From Photobacterium angustum (GTDB lineage Bacteria; Pseudomonadota; Gammaproteobacteria; Enterobacterales; Vibrionaceae): a stretch of DNA of 64,000 nt. Of this stretch, positions 7,250 to 15,757 are shown in pieces. Numbering within the stretch: the stretch's first letter is position 1; each line of letters opens with the position of its first letter. The notes under the pieces are model-generated. The model had not been told where the DNA came from. It saw only the letters and a program-made list of their open reading frames with translations, and did no database searches. A program made the position numbers and the translations under genes. Location of the stretch: contig NZ_PYOM01000004.1 of assembly GCF_003026365.1 (NCBI RefSeq), positions 1-64,000 of the forward strand. The letters are read 5' to 3'.

Positions 7250-7256
7250 ACCTAAC
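7250..7256 (-). other. Cassette boundary core box (GTTAGGT)
   Basis: A perfect GTTRRRY box on the minus strand, 18 bases before the ATG of the 153-aa cassette gene. The sequence upstream of it does not form a recognisable attC or attI, so the cassettes may have inserted at a secondary site. Confidence 0.45.
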
Positions 7257-7474
7257 AGTATATTAATAAGCATTCTTACTTTCGCGCAAAAATACACGCA
7301 TAAACAACCTTTATCATACTAGATATAATCTATATATATCATGAGGTTGATAACAATTTTTCACGCCTGACGCTCAATAATAGGATGTGATAAGTAAGAA
7401 ATGTATTTAATCAGTCTTATTAAATACAAACTGAAATGTTAAATGATAAAATTTTCAATTGGTTATGATTCCAC

Positions 7475-7514
7475 TTCTGTTTTTAACAAGAAATATTTCT
7501 TATTAAAAACAGAA
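7475..7514. repeat. 40-bp near-perfect palindrome
   Basis: The arms TTCTGTTTTTAA..AAGAAA meet at TATA with only one mismatched pair in 20. On the minus strand it lies 20 bases downstream of the likely start site of an SOS-box promoter. RNA from that promoter would fold into a very stable hairpin, without a following T run. Confidence 0.8.
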
Positions 7515-7540
7515 CTAAAGCGATAAAATCACCACGTTTC

Positions 7541-7563
7541 ATTATAACTGTTGATATACACAG
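7541..7563 (-). promoter_or_regulatory. Isolated SOS-box promoter reading leftward
   Basis: CTGT-TGATATAC-ACAG at 7548-7563 is a perfect LexA box. One base further along the minus strand is a consensus -10, TATAAT (7541-7546). No recognisable gene starts next to it. The first downstream gene is the 153-aa cassette, about 300 bases on, beyond the 40-bp palindrome. It may drive a small RNA, a very short peptide, or the cassettes. Confidence 0.7.
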
Positions 7564-7572
7564 TAAATAAAA

Positions 7573-7633
7573 CTAATCAAAAATCACGTTAATAAGAAGT
7601 GAGTGAGTATTTGATCTAACTCGTTTTGGGGCA
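7573..7633 (+). repeat. Island repeat copy C, followed by hairpin 7639-7663
   Basis: Related to copy B at about 47 of 61 positions, with the shared words AAAATCACGT, TGAGTATTTG, TCTAAC and TTGGGGCA or ATGGGGCA. A perfect 9-bp hairpin (GAGTCAGCG/CGCTGACTC, 7-base loop) follows six bases later. The remaining stretch 7664-7839 holds nothing I can name. Confidence 0.7.
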
Positions 7634-7839
7634 TAACTGAGTCAGCGCAGATCTCGCTGACTCGAAGATGGACAATAATGAGTTAAGCTTTTCGCTGTAT
7701 TTAGCTACTTTAGATAAAAATATATATTGTGACCTACGCGCGTTTGAGAATTTTATCGAATGGTAATGCAAAAAGAAAGCAAGGCTATATGCCTTGCCTC
7801 TTTAAGCACATATACCAACCATACTGCCAGTATTTCCGC

Positions 7840-7968
7840 TTACTCAAGCACCAGCTTAATTGCTAATCTGTGAATATTGTCATCGTCAAGATCACATACT
7901 GAGGTTTTGTTGGTCACCAACTCTCGATCGAATGCGATATCATTAACGGAGTGTTTAGGCTTCTCCAT
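7840..7968 (-). CDS. Small ORF downstream of the STAND-nuclease unit (42 aa)
   Basis: A 42-aa frame starting MEKPKHSVNDIAFDREL and ending RLAIKLVLE. It follows the 237-aa gene by 47 bases in the same direction. The open frame actually begins at an upstream stop near 8008. No strong ribosome site is seen; CAGGGCAATG lies about 13 bases upstream. It could be a third member of the unit, or the truncated remnant of a longer protein. I do not recognise it. Confidence 0.35.
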   Translation of the reverse strand: MEKPKHSVNDIAFDRELVTNKTSVCDLDDDNIHRLAIKLVLE

Positions 7969-8015
7969 CGTCTCAGCATTGCCCTGCAGCCCTAAAGAAC
8001 CACAGGCTTAACTCT

Positions 8016-8729
8016 TTAAGTACGACTCGTTTCCAAGATTCTCAATTCTTCCTGAAGCCCTTGTCTAATCGACTTGCTTATCTTTTCAAAAGCTTCTAAT
8101 TTAGCTATTCTATTGCTTAAATTCTGAACTCTTTGTTCTGTTTTATCTGGTGCAATTTCATCTAAAAATCTAGCTATAAACTGGTATTCATTTGAATCCA
8201 CAGCCCCTGATACATGTTGTAGCCAATCTTTTGTATTATCATTTTTTGCGTGCTCGACAGCTTGTTCAAATATAAAAGTGATTAAAGTTCTTGCTGCTGA
8301 ATCGAGGTGTTTAGCTAGCTCAACCCAAGACGTTGAATCTCCCAGTTGCTCATTTTCCTGACCATCATAACTACTTGATAAATAGCGAGGCATCACGTTT
8401 TCTGGGCTAAGCGAATCTAAAGCCTTAAATATAGGCTCGAAGTTTTCAAATGGTCTCGTACCGTCAGGAAATACTGAGCGGCTCTCCCAAAGCTGTATTA
8501 TAGTATTAAAGCATTGCTTCTTCGCTTCATCATCTCCGTTCTCAGCTAAAAGAATCTGCTCAGATAGGTAATTAATCATCCAAGCTGTAATATAATCTAG
8601 GTCGTTTTCTTGAAAGCTAGAGATGAGTTTTTTACCTAAATTGATAACTTTTTCTTGTGTCTCTAAGTTTTCCGTCTCCAGATAAGATGAAGGTTTTGCT
8701 GTATCTTGGTATGTATCCGAGTTCATCAT
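8016..8729 (-). CDS. Partner protein of the STAND-nuclease (237 aa)
   Basis: A 237-aa acidic, mostly helical protein of unknown function, without a signal peptide. The last ~45 residues (from RVQNLSNRIAKLEAFEKISK) are heptad-like and probably coiled-coil. It starts with ATGATG, with AGGAATAAAG just upstream, inside the end of the 2,097-aa gene. The two frames overlap by 98 bases, from 8632 to 8729. No in-frame ATG later than the first two would leave an intact N-terminus, so the long overlap is probably real and couples translation. The tight link suggests a regulator, inhibitor or sensor subunit of the large protein. I know of no such partner in the classical single-gene Avs2-Avs4 systems. 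Confidence 0.8.
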   Translation of the reverse strand: MMNSDTYQDTAKPSSYLETENLETQEKVINLGKKLISSFQENDLDYITAWMINYLSEQILLAENGDDEAKKQCFNTIIQLWESRSVFPDGTRPFENFEPIFKALDSLSPENVMPRYLSSSYDGQENEQLGDSTSWVELAKHLDSAARTLITFIFEQAVEHAKNDNTKDWLQHVSGAVDSNEYQFIARFLDEIAPDKTEQRVQNLSNRIAKLEAFEKISKSIRQGLQEELRILETSRT

Positions 8730-11700
8730 CTTTATTCCTATTTCTGTATGATCCTTTAAAAGTTCGCTGAATATTTACTTGTATAGCAATATCCACATCC
8801 AGTTGGTCACAGATAAGTTTTAAAAAGTTAAGAGATGCTGAGGCAGAGCTGCCAGAGCTTATGTGAAAATCTGGATCGTTGGGCTTATCCTCACTCCAGT
8901 ATTTATTTTCAAGACATATGCTGTGGTCTGATAATAAAGTACAGCTCTTTTCATCTTCACTGTAAGTCACATTGATTACATCAGTCACGCATTGGCTTAA
9001 TTTATAGGGCTGAGCGTATATTATTCCAGAGAATGGGTCTTTCGGTTCAATATCATTGATTTCACCATCTGCGATCAGCCATTGCTTGCAACGAAACTTT
9101 TGATTGTTTTGATAATCGTAATCAGAATCGCAAAAGTTGTATAAATAACACTCACCAATATGACTATCGAAGTTAGCAGTTGTATGTAAAAGCGACTGAC
9201 TTAGCTCTTTAGGAACCAAAATAGTAGAGAACGATATATGCTCGTTTCTACCATCCTTATATTCATCCCAGCAGCCCTCAACGTTAAGCCAAGTGGATGA
9301 TTTGACTTTGGCAATAAGCTGATCAATAAAGTCTGTTTCAACTATTTGCCATGGCCAGTCTTCATCATATTTTTCATTTAACCAATCCGGTTTGTAAATA
9401 GGTATAGGATCCCTAAGCTCAGATAGTAGTATACCGTTCTTATTAAGAATTAAGTGCTTGTTAAGCCATGCATCCCAACAATTAACGTCATCATCCTCCC
9501 CCTGAATTACTGGCATGGTCTCCAGTAATTTGGAGGCAACTTCAAGCATCAAATGATATGATATATAAAACCTGTAGTTGTCAATTTTAGGATAACTCGA
9601 ACGTGAACTCTCTATGTCATTCCAATTTCTACGATTTTTCCAAAGGTCTGCTCTTGAGTCTGGTATGTGTGAAGATTCAAAGCTCATTTCCCAGCGGTTA
9701 AATAAAACATCTTTAGCAAGATCTTCGACTTGCTCACTTGGAATACCAAAGACACGACCTAACGGTTCAAACCAGTATCTATCGAAATCATAAGCAAACC
9801 AAACTTCTTGGAGATCGCCTAATGTATTTTTTTTATGCCAAGGTGAATCCACGCAATAGCGATATTTGTTTTCGTTAATTGTAGAGTGTGACGACACACA
9901 AACTTTTTGAAGCTTTTCAAACGTAGAGCTGTCGAAACAATCTGGCCTATATTGCTGTAACGATAAGCATATTTGTTTTCCATAATATTTAAACAATATT
10001 CCACAGTCATTATTCAAAGCGATTTCAGAAAATAAACTTTTATTATCTATCAATAAGTTAGCACATTCTCTTGCACAACGAGTTAATGCTACGAGCAAAT
10101 ATAATTTGGCATGTAAATTATAAAACGTATACTTGGTCGGAACATAATATTTAGGTAGTCCTTCGTTGTAACATTCTATAAGCAAGTTGATTTCAGGCTG
10201 GCAATTAAGTTTGTATAATGTACGAACAGCATGCACAGCTCTCCACCGTTCCTCAGCTTTAGGTGAACCGAGATTTGCATATATATAACAAACTAAAGCA
10301 TGAGAGAGATTTTTGGGGACTTGTATAGAATCATTCCAACTACCATCGGCATAATCTTCTTCGATATACCTCTCAAGCCTAGATAAGCCAAAGTCTATTA
10401 ATTCTTTGGCTTCTGCTATGTTTAGATTACTAGCACTGTAATGAGCAAAACTAAACAAGGCACTAGCTGATTCTATATCGACCGAGTTTGATAGTCCCTT
10501 AATAACGCCTTCTTTTATGGCTACATTAGTACCTTCATTTAAGAAGAAACTATTCAACATATAGTCTCTTTCATAAATCGCAGTGAATCTAGTGGGATAC
10601 CTAGAAGCAATATACTTAACTGAATCATTCCAAGACTTTTCTACTGAGACCTTGTTTTTCCATGCATCAGGGATATTTTCAAATGCCCACCGAAGATCAT
10701 AAAAATCTAGTTGCTCTGACTGACTAATTACATCTAGGAATGAACGTAATCTTCGTGAAGTAATCTTTTTATAGCATCCCCGCCAAAACTGTTCGGGTTT
10801 CCTTGGGTAACCTTGGTTTTTATAGCACTGGAATGCATCTCTGAAGCCAGCGTCAGTTGACAAGTCAAATTGTCCGTAAAGCTTATCCCACTGATATTCT
10901 TCAGTTTCTTCTTTTTTCATTACACTAGGTAAAGAGCCGGCTCTATCTTGCTTTAAAGACGCTGCGAGCCGCTTAACTTCATCGTATGTTATACACTCCA
11001 GCTTATATTGCGTTGCTAATTTATGTATCTCTATCCACTTATCACCGACAATTCCTTGTGTTCTCAAAAGTCGAATATAATCATCTAGCATTCGTTGCTG
11101 ATTATGCTTGGAATGGTCTTTGGCAAGACATTTCTTTAAAAAGTCATAAAGTCCATATTCCCAAGAAAATGATGACAATGACCATAGTGAAGCTGGTGAT
11201 GCAAGATCTGAGTCTACCGCACTATGCGCTAGAGCATATATTTGCCTTTCATGCCAACCTACGTTTCTATCCTTCCACCGACTTAGTATGGGGAAAGTTG
11301 ATTCTGACGAAAGTTGAAAACTGGTTGATACAGCATCATTGCGATCCCAGTATTTTTCTCTGGCAACTGAATCACCAATCATTTCTGCACATCTCATATA
11401 GCGATGGGCAAGCGCTGGATTATTGACCCCACTTTGTGAACTGCGCTTAGCAATTGATGTTAATGCCTCCCAACGAATGACACCTTCTTCTCCAAAGTCT
11501 AATGCTTTGTTTAGCGCCTCATCAAAATAAGACGCGGCATCATCTCTGCCGACACAAAGGACTGCTCTTGATAATTTAATAAAGTGCTCTGAACGCGACT
11601 CTGGAGATTCGTCATAGTCATAGTTTCTTAAAGATGAATAACAATGTTCTTCTATTGACTCACTTAGCTCAAGAAGCTTATCGTTCCTACAACTAGCTCT

Positions 11701-14700
11701 AAGAAAATAGAAATCATCAACAAAAGATACTTTGAGTTTATTGTCGTTGTAATTTTTTACGAACAGATCTTGTTCTTCTAAGAAGTCAGAGTTACAAAAC
11801 AGGATGTTTTCAAACTTTGCCTTTGTAATTTCGAAAGGCACTGGTTCATATTCCCGATAAGAGCTGTATCCTATTTTTGAAGATATATTGTTTGCAGATT
11901 CATGCTCTTTTTTTAAGTTTATGTCTATACCTGATAAAACTTTAGCTCTTACCATATACCAAGGTAAAAGCTTGCCAACTTGCTCTTTAGCTCGCTCTAA
12001 CTCTCTCTTGGCTTCATAAGAATCATTTTTACTACTCCAGCTACTAGGAATATAATTATCCAAGCTTAAATCAAAATCACCTTTGAGTGCTGCATGAATA
12101 GATAAGTAGCGTAGAAGGCTCTCCCTTGCACCATCATATTGATGATCATCAGCAACACGATAGCACATGGGGAAATTGAAGTAATAATTAACCCCCCTTC
12201 GAATATTCGCGATAGGCAAGTCATGAATTAAACAGGCTTCAAAAAATGATAAGTATGCATCGGCTGTAAAACCGGTGTTGTGAAAAGATTCAGAAGGTTT
12301 ATCTAACTTAGATTCCAGCTTAATAATTTGATTTAGGCAGTGAGTTAGGCAACCTCTAGGAGAGGGTTTCCCCACTTTCATCAATTCTGAAGTGATAGCG
12401 ATAATGAAACTAGGATTGTGCTTACCGTAGTTTGCCATCTTTTCTATATGTTCAAAGTCTCCTACATCAATAAGCCTTTCCGTAAATCTAGAAGTAATCC
12501 TATATATACATGAAGATGGGCTCCAAGAGAGTAAGAAATCGGCACATTTTTTCCAGCCTTTAATTCGATATAGTGCAAATGCTAATTCTACGATTTCAAT
12601 ATCTTCTAGTTTTTCATTAAACCTTTCTTTCTCATCTTTTGCCTCGTTACGTTTTTGAAAATAACGGCGAAGCCAATGTACAGCAGATCTATAGTAACTA
12701 TAGGCCTCACCTTTCAAACCGGATACACTCGACAGTAAAGATGCTGCGAATACAGTTTCTGAACCATCCCAGCTACCACTTAACTCTTTTCTATGAGCAA
12801 GTTCTTGTATGCGCCCAGGAGATAAAAACAAAGAAGCAAGATCTACATTATTTTTTAAAATATCTATTTGGCGGTCATTCCCAGCAATCTCTTCACCAGC
12901 GGTCAGCGCCAGTTTTGCCGCTTCATATAACCGGTTGGTCTTTAGAGCAGCTTTAAATGCGTACTGTAATCTTTGCACTTTCACTTGATTATCATCAAAA
13001 GAACTGATTGAAGGGAGGAAATTCTCAGACAACGCTAGCTCCACCAATTCGTCTAACTGCTCAGCTTTTAGTAATAGTAAAGGAAGTGACTCTGAAACAT
13101 ACGGAAATTCTGTCGCAAGTGGCTTAATCGCGTTTACAAACGAATATATTTTTTCGGGAGTTGTAGAGTAGTTATCTTGAAACCACTTTTCAGTTGGTTC
13201 ATCTCTAAATTGAACGGTGTCATCAATTTGCCATAGCGGGTGGCCTAAATCTGCTATAAAACTTTTTACTGAGTCCGTAGATACATTAGCCGCCTTCGCT
13301 AAAACTGCTATTGGCACAAATGGTGGCAACACAGCCAACCCTATGCAGATACTGTCTATGCTCTCACGATAGTTTTTAGGAAACTCATCCTTAATTCTAA
13401 AAATTGACTCTTCTAATTGCCGTTCTATTAAGTCTTCAACAGTTAATACTTTCGAACCAAAAGACAGTAACAGGTTGCTCAACGAAGAGATTTTTAATGA
13501 TAGTGCATTAGATTGCACTCGCGGGTTTCCGCCTGTTAAGCGATTAAACTCAGTAGCTTGTTCTATGGTTGAAGCCGAATACTTAGCTTGTAAATTGACA
13601 AGCGTTTCATCGTTTGAAAACGGAGATAGTTGGATTGGTTTAATGGAAGACGGTGGGTCGAGAAGATCTAATCTCTCTGGTCTACACGTAAACACCAATC
13701 TACAATTGTCAGGCACCACTTCTTTTAAAAGTTGGCTGACGAAACACGTCCCCCCGTGTTCTTCAGCTGCCATTTCAGCATTGTCTGCGGCATCAAAGAT
13801 TAATACTAAAAAAGCACTTTCATCCTGCGCTGATAGTGTAGTACAAACTTCTCTAATTCTGTTCAAAAATGCCTTAATCCAGTGCTCATCTGGTTCGTTT
13901 CTAGTTGGTATTATCTGATCGCATAAACCTTCTTTTGCAAGCGTGTTGATCACCTGAGTAAGAGCGTATTTGGCTTCATGCCGTTTAGCGCTTGTTCTAC
14001 GGTAACTTCCGTTCCCAAAACAATCATATGCTATTACGATTGATGGTTCATTGAATTCGGTAAAGAGGTTACTACTTAAAATTGACTTACCTACACCACC
14101 ATTTGCAGTGATAATAGTGTGTGTTGTAGCCGACTTTATAGACGCAACGATACAGGTTTGTTCATCTCTAGGGATGTAATTGTCGATTGGCTCAAAGAGT
14201 GGCGGAGCTGGGAAAAAGTCATCGAAACTTGTTACATCAAAAGCTTCAAGCATATCTTCTCGTTTAATGACATTAGATTGACCCGGCTCGATTTTTTCCC
14301 AAACTTTGGCTACTAACAGCTTTTCTCTATCTAGGATATTTTTTGAAACAGATAACTTAGCTAGCTCTTTGTGAATATCGTATTTTTGTTCATCGTAATT
14401 GCCTTCGGAATCACACAACTGTAAGCATTCGCAAAATTGCTTGAGCTTCTGCCCCTTGAAATTTGTATATTCTTCAAGTGTTTTCGTAAATCCATCAGGG
14501 GCATTTTCACCACTAGCTATTTTCTCAATGTATTTCTTAAAGTTTCGTGAAATTAAGCGATTTGTAAGTACTGTAAATTTTACGTTTTTTAAAATTTCTA
14601 TGGATCTTGTTAATTCAGAATAACGCTGTGCAAATCCTTCAATAGTTTCTTTCAATTTAGACAGTGTAAATGGGGTGTCAGCTCGCACAGTCGAATGCTT

Positions 14701-14925
14701 TAACTGGAAATATTCTACACGTAGGTCGCCCTTTGAAGATTGACGATACTCCGCTAGATCAACAACACATTCGCCAGCTAAGCCACATTCTTGTGACCCC
14801 TCAATAGTGATGTGTTGCAAGTCAGTATTGAAGTCTAATAGCTCTAAACATCGCTTTACTGCCCATCTGTAGTGAAAAATATCACCAGCTCTTGAATAGT
14901 GGATCAAGTCAGAGTTCTTTTTCAT
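8632..14925 (-). CDS. AVAST-like STAND NTPase with N-terminal PD-(D/E)xK nuclease-like domain
   Basis: A 2,097-aa protein with three regions. Residues ~10-230 resemble the DUF4297/Cap4 dsDNA-nuclease domain: AGDIFHYRWAVKRCLELL, HITIEGSQE (Glu42), acidic D56, then VEYFQLKHS with Glu71, Gln74 and Lys76 as the ExQxK core. Residues ~250-560 form a STAND P-loop NTPase: Walker A ANGGVGKS (276-281), Walker B FLVLIFDAADNAE (Asp378), and sensor VFTCRPERL. The remaining ~1,500 residues are helical repeats suited to recognising a large ligand. This plan is that of Avs proteins, which bind conserved phage proteins (terminase, portal) and then degrade DNA. The assignment is by architecture; the C-terminal sensor does not tell me the target. 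It sits in a mobile island with a small overlapping partner gene. Confidence 0.85.
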   Translation of the reverse strand: MKKNSDLIHYSRAGDIFHYRWAVKRCLELLDFNTDLQHITIEGSQECGLAGECVVDLAEYRQSSKGDLRVEYFQLKHSTVRADTPFTLSKLKETIEGFAQRYSELTRSIEILKNVKFTVLTNRLISRNFKKYIEKIASGENAPDGFTKTLEEYTNFKGQKLKQFCECLQLCDSEGNYDEQKYDIHKELAKLSVSKNILDREKLLVAKVWEKIEPGQSNVIKREDMLEAFDVTSFDDFFPAPPLFEPIDNYIPRDEQTCIVASIKSATTHTIITANGGVGKSILSSNLFTEFNEPSIVIAYDCFGNGSYRRTSAKRHEAKYALTQVINTLAKEGLCDQIIPTRNEPDEHWIKAFLNRIREVCTTLSAQDESAFLVLIFDAADNAEMAAEEHGGTCFVSQLLKEVVPDNCRLVFTCRPERLDLLDPPSSIKPIQLSPFSNDETLVNLQAKYSASTIEQATEFNRLTGGNPRVQSNALSLKISSLSNLLLSFGSKVLTVEDLIERQLEESIFRIKDEFPKNYRESIDSICIGLAVLPPFVPIAVLAKAANVSTDSVKSFIADLGHPLWQIDDTVQFRDEPTEKWFQDNYSTTPEKIYSFVNAIKPLATEFPYVSESLPLLLLKAEQLDELVELALSENFLPSISSFDDNQVKVQRLQYAFKAALKTNRLYEAAKLALTAGEEIAGNDRQIDILKNNVDLASLFLSPGRIQELAHRKELSGSWDGSETVFAASLLSSVSGLKGEAYSYYRSAVHWLRRYFQKRNEAKDEKERFNEKLEDIEIVELAFALYRIKGWKKCADFLLSWSPSSCIYRITSRFTERLIDVGDFEHIEKMANYGKHNPSFIIAITSELMKVGKPSPRGCLTHCLNQIIKLESKLDKPSESFHNTGFTADAYLSFFEACLIHDLPIANIRRGVNYYFNFPMCYRVADDHQYDGARESLLRYLSIHAALKGDFDLSLDNYIPSSWSSKNDSYEAKRELERAKEQVGKLLPWYMVRAKVLSGIDINLKKEHESANNISSKIGYSSYREYEPVPFEITKAKFENILFCNSDFLEEQDLFVKNYNDNKLKVSFVDDFYFLRASCRNDKLLELSESIEEHCYSSLRNYDYDESPESRSEHFIKLSRAVLCVGRDDAASYFDEALNKALDFGEEGVIRWEALTSIAKRSSQSGVNNPALAHRYMRCAEMIGDSVAREKYWDRNDAVSTSFQLSSESTFPILSRWKDRNVGWHERQIYALAHSAVDSDLASPASLWSLSSFSWEYGLYDFLKKCLAKDHSKHNQQRMLDDYIRLLRTQGIVGDKWIEIHKLATQYKLECITYDEVKRLAASLKQDRAGSLPSVMKKEETEEYQWDKLYGQFDLSTDAGFRDAFQCYKNQGYPRKPEQFWRGCYKKITSRRLRSFLDVISQSEQLDFYDLRWAFENIPDAWKNKVSVEKSWNDSVKYIASRYPTRFTAIYERDYMLNSFFLNEGTNVAIKEGVIKGLSNSVDIESASALFSFAHYSASNLNIAEAKELIDFGLSRLERYIEEDYADGSWNDSIQVPKNLSHALVCYIYANLGSPKAEERWRAVHAVRTLYKLNCQPEINLLIECYNEGLPKYYVPTKYTFYNLHAKLYLLVALTRCARECANLLIDNKSLFSEIALNNDCGILFKYYGKQICLSLQQYRPDCFDSSTFEKLQKVCVSSHSTINENKYRYCVDSPWHKKNTLGDLQEVWFAYDFDRYWFEPLGRVFGIPSEQVEDLAKDVLFNRWEMSFESSHIPDSRADLWKNRRNWNDIESSRSSYPKIDNYRFYISYHLMLEVASKLLETMPVIQGEDDDVNCWDAWLNKHLILNKNGILLSELRDPIPIYKPDWLNEKYDEDWPWQIVETDFIDQLIAKVKSSTWLNVEGCWDEYKDGRNEHISFSTILVPKELSQSLLHTTANFDSHIGECYLYNFCDSDYDYQNNQKFRCKQWLIADGEINDIEPKDPFSGIIYAQPYKLSQCVTDVINVTYSEDEKSCTLLSDHSICLENKYWSEDKPNDPDFHISSGSSASASLNFLKLICDQLDVDIAIQVNIQRTFKGSYRNRNKDDELGYIPRYSKTFILSGDGKLRDTRKSYQFR

Positions 14926-15099
14926 CGCCGTATTTTCTTAATTTATCAATGCATTAGAGAGGTTAAATTAGAAATAATACTAACATAGAGCGATGGCCCC
15001 AACACGCTTTTTGTCCTAGAGCAGCTTTGCAGGTTGCTACGACAAATCAGCCCCCTGAATAGCTATGCACATGTGAGGTTTGAACTACATTAAACTTTA

Positions 15100-15181
15100 A
15101 GTTAACTTTGATTAGAATATCTCATCCAAAATCACGTCAATACAATATGAATGAGTATTTGTTCTAACAAGGAATGGGGCA
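15100..15181 (+). repeat. Island repeat copy B beside the recombination module
   Basis: Best match to copy A (354-435), about 85% over 82 ungapped bases. It lies between the start of the large nuclease gene (14,925) and the srap end (15,357), so it marks the junction of core module and cargo. A small hairpin (AGTTTcAAACT) follows. No supported gene lies in 14,926-15,356. Confidence 0.8.
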
Positions 15182-15356
15182 AAAGTGAGTTTCAAACTTT
15201 GTTGTCCATCCTGTTGTCCACCCACAGCGGCAGCTATTGCAGCATCATAACTCTTGTACACTTTCGCTCCATCACTCGCTTTTTGACAAGCAATATGAGT
15301 AGAATCAGACTGCTTTTTCCAACCAATTGTAAGCTACAATCATTTTCCAAAAATGA

Positions 15357-15755
15357 TTAAACTTTTAAGTTATGGACATTTTTACTGGTCTTCGACTTAT
15401 ACCGATGTAACTCCCAAGTCATTTGAGCTACTTTATCAGCCATAACCTTTTGCTCTGATTCTAATTGCTCATTCTTCGCTTTCAGTCTTTCATTTTGCTT
15501 CAACGCTTCCTGATACTTATCACTAGAAACTTGAGCCTTTGATTTATTCGCCTTTGCTTTGACCTTGCCTACATTTTTTGGGTCAGTGAGGTATTCTTCC
15601 TTTTTAGCCAGAACCATTTCTAACAATACGGGGTGATTTTTCAAAGAGCCGTTAGACACGCCAGCACGTTTCTCAACGGCAAACGGACTAATCTTCTTAC
15701 CTTCTTTAACCAACTCCTTGAAAGCCTTCTCTAACTTAGCGCCTACTGCTGCCAT
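15357..15755 (-). CDS. srap: SE auxiliary protein (Srap-like)
   Basis: A 132-aa basic protein, last gene of the recombination operon. Residues ~1-50 suggest a small HTH (KISPFAVEKRAGVSNGSLKN), and ~75-125 a Lys/Glu-rich coiled coil (QNERLKAKNEQLESEQKV). It follows intB after 2 bases. A small auxiliary DNA-binding protein in this position is reported for SEs, where it takes part in excision and circularisation. The call rests on position, size and domain shape more than on sequence memory. Confidence 0.7.
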   Translation of the reverse strand: MAAVGAKLEKAFKELVKEGKKISPFAVEKRAGVSNGSLKNHPVLLEMVLAKKEEYLTDPKNVGKVKAKANKSKAQVSSDKYQEALKQNERLKAKNEQLESEQKVMADKVAQMTWELHRYKSKTSKNVHNLKV

Positions 15756-15757
15756 AC

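Noticed and set aside
7541-7546. 19-codon peptide opening at the ATG within TATAATG near the orphan SOS promoter, as an SOS toxin gene
   Set aside because: If the -10 is correct, transcription starts after this ATG, so the peptide could only be made from another promoter; not supported as a feature.
10986-11426. Plus-strand open frame of 146 codons within the large nuclease gene
   Set aside because: It is fully inside the 2,097-aa gene on the other strand, has no ribosome site and the translated sequence has no domain-like pattern. It is a shadow frame.
15151-15360. 69-codon plus-strand frame between the nuclease gene and srap
   Set aside because: It starts inside repeat copy B, has no ribosome site and no recognisable protein pattern.
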